This document shows positions 44,083 to 54,211 of a stretch of DNA of 56,748 nt, in pieces; positions within the stretch are counted from its first letter, which is position 1, and each line of letters opens with the position of its first letter. The DNA lies in contig JADGNO010000303.1 of assembly GCA_017883405.1 (NCBI GenBank), positions 1-56,748 of the forward strand, in the 5' to 3' direction. The notes beneath the pieces were generated by a model. The model saw only the letters and a program-made list of their open reading frames with translations. It made no database searches and had not been told where the DNA came from. Both the position numbers and the translations under genes were made by a program. The DNA comes from Occallatibacter sp. Its GTDB lineage: Bacteria > Acidobacteriota > Terriglobia > Terriglobales > Acidobacteriaceae.

Positions 44083-45120
44083 TCAAGCCGCCTCAAGTTC
44101 CTCTGCAATCGCCTCCGCAGCCGCGATGCACGCGGCGCGATCCACATCAAGATGTGTGACCAGGCGAATAAGATTGTGCCCGAGCGCGCTGATGAAAATG
44201 TTGCGCCCCTTGAGCCGCGCCACTAGCTCAATTGGAGTGCGCTTCCCTGTCAGGCCAAAAATCACGATGTTAGTCTCGACGGTTTCTGGGTCGATGGTGA
44301 CGCCGGGCATCGCTGCCAGTGCCTCGGCAAGGAGCCGCGCATTGGCATGATCTTTCTGGAGCCGCTTCGGCCCCTCCTCCAACGCGATCAACCCCGCCGC
44401 GGCCAGAATGCCCGCCTGGCGCATGCCGCCGCCCATTGCTTTCCGGTAGAGGCGTGCACGATCGATCACTTCCGCCGAACCCACCAGCATGGAACCTACA
44501 GGCGCGCCAAGCCCCTTTGACAGGCAGAACATCACCGTATCGAAGCCGCGCGTCAGTGCCTTCACATCCACGCCGAGCGCCGTTGCCGCATTGAAAATGC
44601 GCGCACCGTCTAGATGCACCGGAAGCTTGCGATCTTTTGCGCCGTTCCAGATTTCTTCAAGAACCGGTAGAGGCGTACAGGTACCGCCAGCAAGGTTGGC
44701 AGTATTTTCAATCTCAATAAGTCCCGTCGCCGCGCGAAATGCTCCACGCGCATAAATAGCAGGCTCAATGTGCTTCCACGTAAGAATGCCGCGCTCGGCC
44801 ACAACGGCACGAATCAGGCATCCGGAAAAGACAGCCGTCGTCGCCATCTCCCAATCCAGAATGTGCGCGCGCGACTCGGCAATGACTTCATGTCCGGGCT
44901 GCGTCAACGCACGGATGGCAATCTGATTTCCCATGGTTCCTGTGGGCACAAAAAGACCGGCCTCGCGGCCAAACACCTGCGCAGCGCGTCGTTCAAGCAA
45001 GTTGACCGTGGGGTCCTCGCCGTAAACATCGTCGCCAACTTCGGCAGCAGCCATCGCAGCGCGCATTTCCTGTGTAGGGCGAGTAACCGTGTCGGAGCGC
45101 AGATCGATAATGCCAGCCAC
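44083..45120 (-). CDS. ltaE: Low-specificity L-threonine aldolase (PLP enzyme)
   Basis: Cleaves threonine or allo-threonine into glycine and acetaldehyde. The 345-residue PLP-fold protein shows [55 protein letters not shown] with the PLP-contact Asp, and [11 protein letters not shown] with the Schiff-base lysine. I chose GTG 45120, with AGGAAGG eight bases upstream; an ATG at 45144 is possible but has no ribosome binding site. Confidence 0.94.
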   Translation of the reverse strand: MAGIIDLRSDTVTRPTQEMRAAMAAAEVGDDVYGEDPTVNLLERRAAQVFGREAGLFVPTGTMGNQIAIRALTQPGHEVIAESRAHILDWEMATTAVFSGCLIRAVVAERGILTWKHIEPAIYARGAFRAATGLIEIENTANLAGGTCTPLPVLEEIWNGAKDRKLPVHLDGARIFNAATALGVDVKALTRGFDTVMFCLSKGLGAPVGSMLVGSAEVIDRARLYRKAMGGGMRQAGILAAAGLIALEEGPKRLQKDHANARLLAEALAAMPGVTIDPETVETNIVIFGLTGKRTPIELVARLKGRNIFISALGHNLIRLVTHLDVDRAACIAAAEAIAEELEAA

Positions 45121-45212
45121 CTTCAAAACCTTCCTGAATTTCAACGGTTCAACATCAAGACGCAGACGAAAATCAAAGCACCAACATCAGCGCCTCATCC
45201 CTATTCCATGCT

Positions 45213-46193
45213 TTAAGGTATCTGCGTCATCGGCAGCTCAATCACCGGAGTGCGTTTTCCATTCGTCATTGCGTAGGCCCACAGTCCGTGGAAATTGGCG
45301 CGGATGCTTGGCTGAGCTTTCAAAAATGCACTGAACACGGCTGTGGCTTCCGTTCGCTGTGCAGCGGGATCAGTCACACCGGTCGATTCATACACAATGG
45401 CAAGATCAGGTTCCGCAAGCGAAGGATCGAGCACCACCGAATCCACCTTCCAGGTGCGATCACCGGCCTTCAGCGTGTAAGGAAATGCGCTCTGCGGAGA
45501 GTTTGGAATATCCGCCTGCTCTTTTTGCAGCTTCTCAAGATTCGGAGATGAGATGAAATCCAAGGGCAACAGCAGGAAACGCGCCGCGTCGTAGGAATAG
45601 AAGGCACTCCACGGATCTACCTTGGCCAGGCTGCGTGCTCGCGTCCAGTACCACACGCCGTCGTGACCATCGAAGACACCCTGATGCGTTGACAATCCGG
45701 CCAGCCGCCAGTTGGAACCATCCCATGCCAGCACGATTCCCATCTGTCCCGCCAGTTGCGCACCTGGCGTATCAGATAGCGCGATTGCATAGCGTCCAGG
45801 TGGCAATGCGTGCATGTTGATGCTGACGGTGATCGTACCGATGGAATTCGAGCAGAAAAACTGCGTGTCCATTGGAGCAGTCTGCGAAGACGCATCGAGC
45901 AAATAGAGATTGCGCAACTGCGCGTGTCCGCCTTTGACAATGGGCGCGGCCTGCTCAATGGCGCTGCGAATGCCGTTCCACTCCGCGGCTTCAGCCGGCA
46001 GCAGAGCAGCCTGCAGCGTATTTACGTCCTGATTGATGACCGCATCGGCAAGACGGCCCGCAATGACGCTGAGCGCCACGCGATCTTGCGGCGAAAGCTC
46101 GCCCTGCGGGGTACAGGTAGCTGCCTGACTGGCTGCCGGCAATGCGAACAGCGCGGCCACGACCAAAGGCTTCAAGCAGAAGCGCATTTGCAC
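45213..46193 (-). CDS. Secreted protein of unknown function
   Basis: Unrecognised. A 326-residue exported protein with signal peptide (PLVVAALFALPAASQA) and a mostly soluble body. The N-terminal half has a small alpha/beta region reminiscent of the NTF2-like fold (VALSVIAGRLADAVINQDVN, LQAALLPAEAAEWNGI), inferred weakly from pattern. The C-terminal half contains AGDRTWKVDSVVLDPSLAEP. The start is GTG 46193 or ATG 46187, both near AGAGGA. Similar secreted proteins occur singly in Acidobacteria. Confidence 0.8.
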   Translation of the reverse strand: MQMRFCLKPLVVAALFALPAASQAATCTPQGELSPQDRVALSVIAGRLADAVINQDVNTLQAALLPAEAAEWNGIRSAIEQAAPIVKGGHAQLRNLYLLDASSQTAPMDTQFFCSNSIGTITVSINMHALPPGRYAIALSDTPGAQLAGQMGIVLAWDGSNWRLAGLSTHQGVFDGHDGVWYWTRARSLAKVDPWSAFYSYDAARFLLLPLDFISSPNLEKLQKEQADIPNSPQSAFPYTLKAGDRTWKVDSVVLDPSLAEPDLAIVYESTGVTDPAAQRTEATAVFSAFLKAQPSIRANFHGLWAYAMTNGKRTPVIELPMTQIP

Positions 46194-46322
46194 TTAATTC
46201 CTCTCCACCCATAAGACGCAAATTCCGAGCGATCGTGGGCTATGATCAGTCTAGTACACAGCGGGCAAGCAAGTTGCGCCGCCCGAACAGTGCAAGCAAG
46301 TCGCAAACTGGGATGAAAGCGG

Positions 46323-47114
46323 ATGCGTACAACCGGAATTGAAGTGCCCGGAGTTTCAACGGTGCGAAGTTGGCCCGTTCGGCGGGTTGCCGCAGTTTTG
46401 CTCACGGTGATGGCCCTGGGTGTCGCTTCTGCGTCGGCTGACCAATCCTCCGCGCCAAAAACCCCCGCAACAACGCAAAAACCGGCTGCCCGCGCCCGCA
46501 AACAGACCGCTTCCGCAAAGGCGTCCCCTGCTGCGCAACCCGCAACTCCGCCGCAAGCCGACCCGCTGTTGCCCCTATGGCCAGCAAACAACCATCCAAG
46601 TGACGCCACAATTGTGTGGAACAGCCAGGGGCTCCGCATCGACGCATCAAATTCAAGCCTGCAACAAATATTGAAAGACGTTTCCACGGACATCGGCGTC
46701 AAGATTACGGGGATCACCGGGGAACAGCGGATCTTCGGCGCGTACGGTCCAGGTTCAGTGCGCGATGTGCTTTCGCAATTGCTGGACGGCTCAGGCTACA
46801 ACGTTCTCATGGTGGGCGAGCTTGGCCAGGGAACACCAAGGCAGGTCGTCCTTACCAGGAAGCCCACAGGACGGGCGCCTCCGGTGGTAAAAAACTCTAA
46901 TTCGAGCAACGACGACAGCAGCGCCGATGTGGAGGAGCCTCCGCAACCTCAACCGCCGCCACAACAGCCGCCGCCAAACATGCCGGCCGGCTTCGGGCCT
47001 GGCGCTCAGCCGCGCACTCCCCAGCAGATTTTGCAGGAGATGCAGCAGCGCCAGCAGCAAATCGAGCAGCAACAGCTACAGCAGCAACAGCAGCGCGCAA
47101 ATCCGCCGCAGTAG
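46323..47114 (+). CDS. Exported protein with STN (secretin/TonB short) domain and Gln-rich tail
   Basis: A 263-residue protein: signal peptide or anchor (VAAVLLTVMALGVASASA), an Ala/Pro/Lys-rich linker, then a region at about residues 100-170 (LRIDASNSSLQQILKDVSTD, GPGSVRDVLSQLLDGSGYNV) that fits the STN short domain found at the N-terminus of secretins and TonB receptors. The C-terminal third is Pro-rich then glutamine-rich and probably coiled or disordered. No secretin barrel follows. It is convergent with a TadG-like gene only two bases away. Confidence 0.7.
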   Translation: MRTTGIEVPGVSTVRSWPVRRVAAVLLTVMALGVASASADQSSAPKTPATTQKPAARARKQTASAKASPAAQPATPPQADPLLPLWPANNHPSDATIVWNSQGLRIDASNSSLQQILKDVSTDIGVKITGITGEQRIFGAYGPGSVRDVLSQLLDGSGYNVLMVGELGQGTPRQVVLTRKPTGRAPPVVKNSNSSNDDSSADVEEPPQPQPPPQQPPPNMPAGFGPGAQPRTPQQILQEMQQRQQQIEQQQLQQQQQRANPPQ

Positions 47115-47116
47115 AG

Positions 47117-48709
47117 CTACGGCGTCTCGTTTGGCAAGAGTCTGGCCCCAGTCAGGCCTATCTGAATCGACTTGAAGATGTCGTCGAGCGCCGTGACGCC
47201 ATTCAGTGATCCTGACGCCTGACAGCCTGTATCGCCGCCTGTCATGTTGAAGTCGGAATAGAAGTGCGAATTGTCGCCTGAACTCCATCCGGATGACATC
47301 TGCTGCATTGCCTGGCACGGAGTAATGTTGGGATGGTTGCCCCCGACTCTGTCGCTGGCACAGTTTTGCCAACTCGAAGTTGCAGGCGATCCATAGGCAA
47401 TCGTGTAGACAACGGTTCCCTGCCCCTTGGCGTAGTTGGCAGCGTCAACTCCCTGCCCGCACTGTCCGACCCAAGAGGGGTAAGCACCGGAGCTTGTGGC
47501 GTAGCTGGTGCTCTGGCCGCTGCTTGAAACCATGTCGTTCACGCCCGTCTGGAACGAACCGCCCGGGGTGGTGACCTTTGCGGTTGCGTTGCCATCACTC
47601 AAGAGGACGATGACGTTCTGTGTACCCGGATTTGCCGCCTGTTTTGCTAACAGAGCCGCCTGGGCAGCATAGATGGCTCCGGCATAGTACGTATTCCCGT
47701 TGCTGGTTTGGATTCCTGAGCAGCCACGTTGATGCTTCCCATTCTTTACCGAGTTGCCGACACCCACTGCGTTTGACAGCGACGAACTAGTCGAAAGACT
47801 CGTCGCACTATCAGAAGTTCGGTAGTCATTCAGGAAGCCGGTTACCTGATATGTCAACCGAACTGTGCTCTGGGACTTCCCCGAGCCTGAGGTATACGAC
47901 ATATTCGAAAGTGAAGTCGCTGTCGCAGACGGGAAGGTATACGGTCCCACCGTCGGCGTGTTACCGCTGCAATCGGTGTCCGAAGAAACTGAAGTCGTCG
48001 TAACGTTGGGGAAGGTGAAAAGGCTGACGTTGTCCAATGAAGGCGCCAATCCGCTCAATAGCTGCTGCGCACCGTCCGTCGCACACTGGAGTTGTGTTTT
48101 GCCACAGTCATTGTCCGGGTAGTCCATGGATGGCGTTGTGTCGAGAATGATGGCCACATTGTAGGGTTTCGGCTTGGCTCCATGCGCGGCAGTGGCAACT
48201 GCGCTGACCGTCATCGTATTCATCCCAACGATGCCGGCAAAGAAAGTCTTGATGCTCGCAGTTTCCCTGACCGAAACCGCATTGGGATTAGTCGAAGAGC
48301 ACGGAACGCCCCAGGCGGCAACCGTCGAGAGGCACAAGGGCGTGATCGTAGGCGTGCTAACTGAATAGTTAGCATGCTCGTTCATAGCGCCCTTTGCAGA
48401 GCTGAACGATTGGCCCACGGCAGCGTAGTTGGTAGCTGGCAACGTTTGAGCCGCAGCCATAGCCGCAGCATCGCACGATGCCTGCATTTGACGCTTCACC
48501 AGCATCGCGTTCGCTACGTCGACTGTAAGCGCGCAAATGCCTAGGAAAATAACGACCAGGAACGCCATCCAGACCAGCGCCTGTCCGTCTTCATTGGCAA
48601 CCAAGTGGCGGCTGAGCGGCTGCCTACCCCGATTCCTTGAAAGCACAGCGGAATATGCGTTCCGAAATGCGCTCGCCAGCTTGCAAGGACTTGCATCGAA
48701 GCTCTTCAT
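47117..48709 (-). CDS. TadG-like pilus-assembly protein with von Willebrand factor A domain
   Basis: A 530-residue protein. A single N-terminal helix (ALVWMAFLVVIFLGICALTV, residues 44-63) followed by VDVANAMLVKRQMQASCDAAAMAAA is the Tad_N motif of TadG pseudopilins. The rest contains a von Willebrand A-like domain whose metal-site motif reads DTTPSMDYPD (instead of DxSxS) and VIVLLSDGNA. Several cysteines suggest disulfides outside the cell. It follows the TadE-like gene by 47 bases in one operon. Tad secretion genes themselves are not in the window. Confidence 0.9.
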   Translation of the reverse strand: MKSFDASPCKLASAFRNAYSAVLSRNRGRQPLSRHLVANEDGQALVWMAFLVVIFLGICALTVDVANAMLVKRQMQASCDAAAMAAAQTLPATNYAAVGQSFSSAKGAMNEHANYSVSTPTITPLCLSTVAAWGVPCSSTNPNAVSVRETASIKTFFAGIVGMNTMTVSAVATAAHGAKPKPYNVAIILDTTPSMDYPDNDCGKTQLQCATDGAQQLLSGLAPSLDNVSLFTFPNVTTTSVSSDTDCSGNTPTVGPYTFPSATATSLSNMSYTSGSGKSQSTVRLTYQVTGFLNDYRTSDSATSLSTSSSLSNAVGVGNSVKNGKHQRGCSGIQTSNGNTYYAGAIYAAQAALLAKQAANPGTQNVIVLLSDGNATAKVTTPGGSFQTGVNDMVSSSGQSTSYATSSGAYPSWVGQCGQGVDAANYAKGQGTVVYTIAYGSPATSSWQNCASDRVGGNHPNITPCQAMQQMSSGWSSGDNSHFYSDFNMTGGDTGCQASGSLNGVTALDDIFKSIQIGLTGARLLPNETP

Positions 48710-48756
48710 CGGTCTTTCTCCGTATTCTTGCGCTGTGTAATCTTGCGCTCTGCGCG

Positions 48757-49281
48757 TTATTGGACAAGTTCGGCTGTTTGGGCTGTCAGGTTCATGCGTG
48801 TCGGCTTCCAGCCGTAGACAAGTAATGTGAACGGGTAAACAGCCTTGAAATCGATGTTGTCGTTTGCGTTGAGAGTGAGCCCTGCACAGGAATTCGTGTA
48901 GGACGTCACAACGGCCGCGCCCGACGAGTTATAGGTGGTCCAATCAACCGAGTAGGTAATGGAGCTCGTGTTAAGGGTTGTTGCAGTCGCGTTGGCAGAC
49001 TGGACAGCATAGGCGCAGGGATCAGTTGCCGCGACGGACGGCGTGGTTTGTCCGCGAGCAAGCGCCAATGCGCGCGCTCCATTGCCTACTGCATTGGTTA
49101 GTACGATGTAGTTATTCAGTGCGATTCCGAACCAAACCATTCCGGTAATAAGCAGGGTCATACAAGGAAGAATGAGAGCGAACTCTACGAGCGAGCCACC
49201 TTCTGTTTCGCGTGCGAGGTTCCTGCGTCCCGAGGCCAACTTTGCGATCTTGCTTAATTGCATGCCAATCAATGCCGCCAT
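48757..49281 (-). CDS. TadE-like minor pseudopilin
   Basis: A 174-residue protein with the TadE hallmark: GGSLVEFALILPCMTLLITG near residues 28-47, i.e. a Glu five residues into the hydrophobic helix as in type IV pilin processing. The remainder is a Thr/Ser-rich extracellular domain. It would assist assembly of Flp/Tad adhesive pili. AGAGG lies eight bases before the ATG. Confidence 0.9.
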   Translation of the reverse strand: MAALIGMQLSKIAKLASGRRNLARETEGGSLVEFALILPCMTLLITGMVWFGIALNNYIVLTNAVGNGARALALARGQTTPSVAATDPCAYAVQSANATATTLNTSSITYSVDWTTYNSSGAAVVTSYTNSCAGLTLNANDNIDFKAVYPFTLLVYGWKPTRMNLTAQTAELVQ

Positions 49282-49689
49282 TTCACTTACCTCTCGCTGG
49301 CTTTCTGTTGATGATGTGCCTTGTGTTAGCTAACAAATAGTCGCTTCAGGGTTGCGTCACAATGCATCCTTCGCAGCAAAGCGGCGGCAACGGTACCGTG
49401 TGAAAACGTTACTCAACGGGCAGGGCGTCGCAGCGGTTAGTTACATAACTAAAGAAGTTACTGAGGTGGAAGGGAAAGGCAAAACGGGAGGATTTGCACT
49501 GAAGGGAAACCGAGAGCGCGGCAGCTTTACGAATGAGGCGTGATTTGACTCACAATGCGGCGATGAGCCAAATCGAAGGTAACATTCCCATCATCCTGGT
49601 GGAGAAATGGACTGTATAGGATGAGCGTTCTCCTCTTTGAGGAAGGGAGTCGCAGTTCTGAATCGGGAAAAATATTCAACCGGATGCGG
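49282..49689. other. Intergenic region, no gene recognised
   Basis: About 400 bases upstream of the TadE-like gene. The open frames on either strand look random. Presumably holds the tadE promoter; I see no repeat or terminator. Confidence 0.4.
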
Positions 49690-49848
49690 CTAGGAAATGC
49701 CGGCGGTCTCGGTTTGCACCTTGACTTTCGCCGGACGCCGCCGCGGCTGGATCAACGCAAATCCCACGCGAAGCGCCCAATATGCCGCCAGGAGACCAAA
49801 TGCCATCGACCCGATCGATGCACCAACCAGCATTAGTAAATCCGTCAT
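49690..49848 (-). CDS. Small single-helix membrane protein (52 residues)
   Basis: A short gene: ATG at 49848, stop TAG at 49690. The 52 residues start MTDLLMLVGASIGSMAFGLL, forming one membrane helix over about residues 4-32. A basic segment (PRRRPAKVK) and a short hydrophilic tail follow. AGGCGG precedes the start. The orderly pattern of helix, positively charged cytoplasmic face and tail suggests a real gene rather than chance. Function unknown. It is divergent from uvrA. Confidence 0.6.
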   Translation of the reverse strand: MTDLLMLVGASIGSMAFGLLAAYWALRVGFALIQPRRRPAKVKVQTETAGIS

Positions 49849-49934
49849 TGTTCCGCCTATTTAAGTCTAGATGCTCATACCACGCCACTAGTCACCGGAG
49901 GGAAATCTGCAAATAAAACAAACGAGCGGCGTTG

Positions 49935-49993
49935 CTGAGATTGTCTCAGAATATCGGGTCTCGTTGACCCCTATTTCTATTGACCAATAGAAT
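49935..49993 (+). promoter_or_regulatory. uvrA promoter with three tandem inverted repeats
   Basis: TTGACC (49964-49969) and TAGAAT (49988-49993), 18 bases apart, form a good sigma-70-like promoter. Three perfect dyads cover it: CTGAGA/TCTCAG (49935-49949), GGGTC/GACCC (49956-49970) and TTCTATTG/CAATAGAA (49975-49992). Their centres are about 21 bases apart, two helical turns. The last lies across the spacer and -10 box, as a repressor site would. Confidence 0.6.
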
Positions 49994-50068
49994 ACCCTCA
50001 GGGTGGTAATTTGCGGTGATCGATCGCACACCAAGGTAATAGTCCTACCGTTTCCCAGTAGCCCAATA

Positions 50069-53059
50069 ATGCCCATTACTCACATCTCGGTGCGGGGAGC
50101 GCGCCAGCACAATCTGCGCGACATTAGTGTGCGCATTCCACGCAACACGCTGACCGTCGTCACAGGTCTCTCGGGCTCGGGAAAAAGCTCCCTGGCCTTC
50201 GACACCATCTATGCCGAGGGCCAGCGGCGGTACGTCGAAACGCTCTCGGCCTATGCGCGGCAGTTTCTTGACCAGATTGAGCGGCCCGATGTTGATTCCA
50301 TCGAGGGCCTGAGCCCGGCAATTTCAATCGAACAGAAGACCACAAGCCGCAGCCCGCGATCCACGGTCGGCACCATTACTGAGATTTACGACTATCTGCG
50401 CCTGCTCTATGCCTCGGTAGGCACGCCCCATTGCCCCAACTGTGGCCGGCCCATCGCGCGGCAGACAGCAGAGCAGATCGTGCAGCGCATCATGGACCTG
50501 GGAAAGGGCGAGCGCGTCACCATCATGGCTCCCGTGGTTCGTGGCCGCAAAGGCGAATTCAAAGACCTTCTTGACCAGCTCGACCAGCAGGGATTCAGAG
50601 CACGCGTCGACGGTGAGCTGCGTGATCTTTCAGAACCTCTGCTGCTTGACCGGAGAAAGAACCACAACATTGAGGCCGTTATTGACCGAATCCTCCTCAA
50701 GCAGGGCCCGGAGCTGACCAGCCAACTGGGAAACAAGCCCCCGCTTGAGAAGCGTCTTGATCAGGCCGTCACCAAGGCCCTCCAACTCGCCAACGGATTG
50801 GTGCTGGTCGCGGTCACGGGTGGCGAAGAACAGCTATTTTCGTCGTCGATGGCCTGCCCCGATTGCGGCCTCGATGTGCCCAAGCTGGAGCCGCGCAGCT
50901 TCAGCTTCAATTCTGCTTTTGGCGCGTGCCCGGAGTGTCATGGCCTCGGCTCGCTTTACGACTTCGACCCTGCGAAAGTCATAACCGACTGGTCAAAGCC
51001 GCTGCTCGACGGCGGTCTTGGACCGGGCTCCGCATCGCAGTATCTGCTCAAGCTGATCCATCTTGCCGCTGAGCGCTACAAGATCGATCTCAGCATGCCG
51101 TTCGAGGACCTGCCGCCAAAACAGCAGCACATCCTCGTCTACGGACCGCCCAAGGGCGAGGGACCGCGCACTGGATTTCACGGCATTCTTGCCTACCTGC
51201 GCGACAGCATCGAAGAGGCCCGCAGCGAAGGCTATCGCGAATACATGATGAGTTACATGTCGGCCACTCCGTGTCCCGTATGCCGCGGCAAGCGGTTGCG
51301 GCCGGAGTCGCTGGCAGTAAAAATTGGCGGCCTTTCGATTGCGGACTTCACGACCCTGCCGCTGAATCGCGCTCTCTCCGCAGCCATCAATCTCAAATTC
51401 ACTGAGCGCGAAGCGCTGGTGGCCGAGCGTATCCGCCGCGAAGTGGTGGAGCGGCTCGAATTCCTCTGCGCGGTGGGCCTCACATATCTCTCGCTCAATC
51501 GCAATGCAGCAACTCTTTCCGGCGGCGAAGGACAGCGCATCCGCCTGGCCACGCAAATTGGCTCGCGCCTGCGCGGCGTTCTCTATGTGCTCGATGAACC
51601 ATCCATCGGCCTGCATCAGCGCGACAACAATCGTCTGATTGAGGCGCTCGTGCGGCTGCGCGACCTGGGTAATACCGTCCTTGTTGTGGAGCATGACGAA
51701 GACACCATTCGCCACGCCGACTACGTGCTCGACCTTGGCCCCGGGGCCGGACGCCTGGGCGGCTTTGTCGTTGCGGAAGGCACGCCGGAGCAGATCATGG
51801 CTTCGCCGCAATCGCTGACCGGACGCTACCTGTCAGGAGCGGCAACCATCATGCACCGCGACAAGCCGCGCAAACTGACCGGCAAATGGCTGGTGGTAAC
51901 CGGCGCGCGCGAGCACAATTTGCAGGATCTGACGATCCGTATTCCGCTCGGCGTAATGACGGTGGTGACGGGCGTTAGCGGTAGCGGCAAGAGCACGCTG
52001 ATCAACGACATTCTGTACCGCTCGCTCGCCAAAACGCTCTACGGCTCCCGTGAGGAGCCTGGTGCGCACGACACACTGCGCGGCGCGGAACAGATTGACA
52101 AGGTAATCCGCATCGATCAGTCGCCGATCGGTCGCACGCCGCGTTCGAATCCCGCAACGTATACGCAAGTCTTCTCGCCGATCCGTGACCTCTTCGCCAT
52201 GCTGCCGGAATCGCGGGAGCGCGGCTACAAGGCCGGCCGATTCAGCTTCAACGTTTCAGGCGGACGCTGCGAAGCCTGCCAGGGCGACGGGCAGCGGCGT
52301 ATTGAAATGAACTTCATGCCCGACGTGTACGTGCAGTGCGAAGTATGCAACGGGCGTCGCTACAACCAGGAAACCCTGGCTGTAAAATTTCACGGCCACT
52401 CCATCGCCGACATTCTCGACCTGACAATTGAAGACGCGCTGCCATTGCTCTCAGATGTGCCGCAGGTCCGCCAGAAGTTGCAGACGCTGGTGGACGTCGG
52501 CCTCGGTTACATCCACCTTGGGCAGAGCGCCACCACGCTCTCCGGTGGCGAAGCACAACGCATGAAGCTGGCGCGCGAACTGTCAAAACGCCAAACGGGC
52601 CGCACGCTTTATCTTCTCGACGAGCCAACCACCGGTCTGCATTTCGACGACGTGCGCAAGCTGCTTGAAGTTCTGCATCGGCTGGCCGATCTCGGTAACT
52701 CCGTCATCATCATCGAGCACAATCTCGATGTGATTCGCAATGCGGACTGGGTTCTCGATCTCGGTCCTGAAGGCGGAGAAGATGGCGGCCGCGTGGTGGG
52801 CGAAGGACGTCCCGCAAAGCTTGCTGAAACTCCAGATTCATACACCGGGCAGTTCCTGAAACGGTACTACGCTTCAAACGACGGGCATCTTGCTGAGATT
52901 GAACCGGACGAAGATGTACTATCGGTAGAAACGGAGGCCATGTCGGCATCCGTGGATGTAGGCCAACTCGCTCCGGCAACCGCAAACGGCAAAGGCAGCG
53001 GCAAAGAGAAATCTAAAAAGGCATATACCCCGAGGAGAAAGAAGACCGGACGCCCATGA
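50069..53059 (+). CDS. uvrA: Excinuclease ABC subunit UvrA
   Basis: DNA-damage sensor of nucleotide excision repair; a dimeric ABC ATPase that loads UvrB. The 996 residues include the first Walker [12 protein letters not shown] near residue 32, zinc knuckle CPDCGLDVP...CPECHG near 267-292, ABC signatures [12 protein letters not shown] and [12 protein letters not shown], second Walker [11 protein letters not shown] near 637, and the second zinc module CEACQGDG...[10 protein letters not shown] near 735-765. A basic tail of about 45 residues is extra. I use ATG 50069; a longer frame reads upstream without family similarity. It overlaps the next gene by four bases. Confidence 0.97.
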   Translation: MPITHISVRGARQHNLRDISVRIPRNTLTVVTGLSGSGKSSLAFDTIYAEGQRRYVETLSAYARQFLDQIERPDVDSIEGLSPAISIEQKTTSRSPRSTVGTITEIYDYLRLLYASVGTPHCPNCGRPIARQTAEQIVQRIMDLGKGERVTIMAPVVRGRKGEFKDLLDQLDQQGFRARVDGELRDLSEPLLLDRRKNHNIEAVIDRILLKQGPELTSQLGNKPPLEKRLDQAVTKALQLANGLVLVAVTGGEEQLFSSSMACPDCGLDVPKLEPRSFSFNSAFGACPECHGLGSLYDFDPAKVITDWSKPLLDGGLGPGSASQYLLKLIHLAAERYKIDLSMPFEDLPPKQQHILVYGPPKGEGPRTGFHGILAYLRDSIEEARSEGYREYMMSYMSATPCPVCRGKRLRPESLAVKIGGLSIADFTTLPLNRALSAAINLKFTEREALVAERIRREVVERLEFLCAVGLTYLSLNRNAATLSGGEGQRIRLATQIGSRLRGVLYVLDEPSIGLHQRDNNRLIEALVRLRDLGNTVLVVEHDEDTIRHADYVLDLGPGAGRLGGFVVAEGTPEQIMASPQSLTGRYLSGAATIMHRDKPRKLTGKWLVVTGAREHNLQDLTIRIPLGVMTVVTGVSGSGKSTLINDILYRSLAKTLYGSREEPGAHDTLRGAEQIDKVIRIDQSPIGRTPRSNPATYTQVFSPIRDLFAMLPESRERGYKAGRFSFNVSGGRCEACQGDGQRRIEMNFMPDVYVQCEVCNGRRYNQETLAVKFHGHSIADILDLTIEDALPLLSDVPQVRQKLQTLVDVGLGYIHLGQSATTLSGGEAQRMKLARELSKRQTGRTLYLLDEPTTGLHFDDVRKLLEVLHRLADLGNSVIIIEHNLDVIRNADWVLDLGPEGGEDGGRVVGEGRPAKLAETPDSYTGQFLKRYYASNDGHLAEIEPDEDVLSVETEAMSASVDVGQLAPATANGKGSGKEKSKKAYTPRRKKTGRP

Positions 53060-54126
53060 ACGGCCAGCCTGAACACGAATCCGAGAACGTGCCGAGTTCC
53101 TCAGTTGACTCTGAGCCAGTCGAATCGATTGACGGCGCAGACGTCCTCGCGTCGTCTCACCAGGCTCTCGACGATTGGACTTCGGAATCGAGCCCGGCAG
53201 CGATTCCTAATCAGGTCACAGCATGGGATCAGCATTCTCCATTGGCGCCTCTTCCTGAGCAACCGGAGCGGCCCATGTTCCAGCAGTGGTATGTTCCGCC
53301 GCCTCGGCCCCCCGTGCGCATTCCCCATTTTGGCCACCTCGGAATCCTGCTCATCTTTGCGCTCTCGGGAGTCTTCGCCGCAGGCGTTCTGATGCAGCTC
53401 GCCGTTCACTACCACCTGTTCGGCGTAAAGTCGCTGCAATCGGCGCTGCTCGACATGGACATTCACTACGCACTGGGAAGCGAGGCCGTCCTCTACTTCG
53501 TGATGTTCGGCGCCAGCCTGCTTTTCTTCCCCATGATCTGGCACAAAGGATTCTTCGAAGGCATCCATTGGAACGGCTCGACTGCTCTGCGACTGCGCAA
53601 GCAGCTCTTTTTCACGGCGGGTATATGTTTTGTGCTCGCACTGGTTAACGGACTGCTGTTGCCAGGCCCCAAGAATGCGCCGATCGACAAAATATTCCGC
53701 GTACCCGGTGCGGCATGGATGCTGTTCGCATTCGGCATTACGCTTGCACCATTCTTTGAGGAAATGATTTTTCGCGGCTTCGTCCTGCCATCCATGTGCA
53801 CCGCCTGCGACTGGATCCATGAGCAGCTCATGCATGTCCCCATACGCCCTCTCGATGAGCATGGAAATCCGCAGTGGTCGTTAGCCGCCATGGTGATTGG
53901 TTCCATCGCCACGAGCCTTCCCTTTGCAGGCATGCACGCAGCGCAGACAGGCTACTCGCTCGGTCCATTCATTCTGCTGGTATGCGTAAGCCTGGCGCTC
54001 TGCTGGGCGCGGCTCAGTACGCGCTCTCTGGCCGCAAGCGTCCTGGTGCACGCGTCGTACAACTTCCTGCTGTTCTCGCTGATGATGCTGGGCACCTCAG
54101 GCTTCCGGCATATGGACAAGCTGTAG
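53056..54126 (+). CDS. CPBP-family intramembrane glutamic endopeptidase
   Basis: A 356-residue polytopic membrane protein. The first 95 residues form a Ser/Pro/Glu-rich soluble arm. The membrane part contains the CPBP (Abi/Rce1-like) motifs: [13 protein letters not shown] with Glu-Glu-x3-Arg near residue 235, GMHAAQ near 293, and [11 protein letters not shown] near 333. Substrate unknown; family members process prenylated or bacteriocin-like proteins. The ATG overlaps the uvrA stop, so it is cotranscribed with it, although no link to repair is evident. Confidence 0.9.
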   Translation: MNGQPEHESENVPSSSVDSEPVESIDGADVLASSHQALDDWTSESSPAAIPNQVTAWDQHSPLAPLPEQPERPMFQQWYVPPPRPPVRIPHFGHLGILLIFALSGVFAAGVLMQLAVHYHLFGVKSLQSALLDMDIHYALGSEAVLYFVMFGASLLFFPMIWHKGFFEGIHWNGSTALRLRKQLFFTAGICFVLALVNGLLLPGPKNAPIDKIFRVPGAAWMLFAFGITLAPFFEEMIFRGFVLPSMCTACDWIHEQLMHVPIRPLDEHGNPQWSLAAMVIGSIATSLPFAGMHAAQTGYSLGPFILLVCVSLALCWARLSTRSLAASVLVHASYNFLLFSLMMLGTSGFRHMDKL

Positions 54127-54211
54127 GACAGGGATCAGGGAATAGGGATTACGGATCGAGTTGTGATTGACTCCTTTTTCCGACCGCACCGCACACCTTA
54201 CAATCACAAAT

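Noticed and set aside
49676..49888. A 70-codon minus-strand frame near uvrA
   Set aside because: It overlaps the better 52-residue frame at 49690-49848, lacks a membrane pattern and has unbiased composition.
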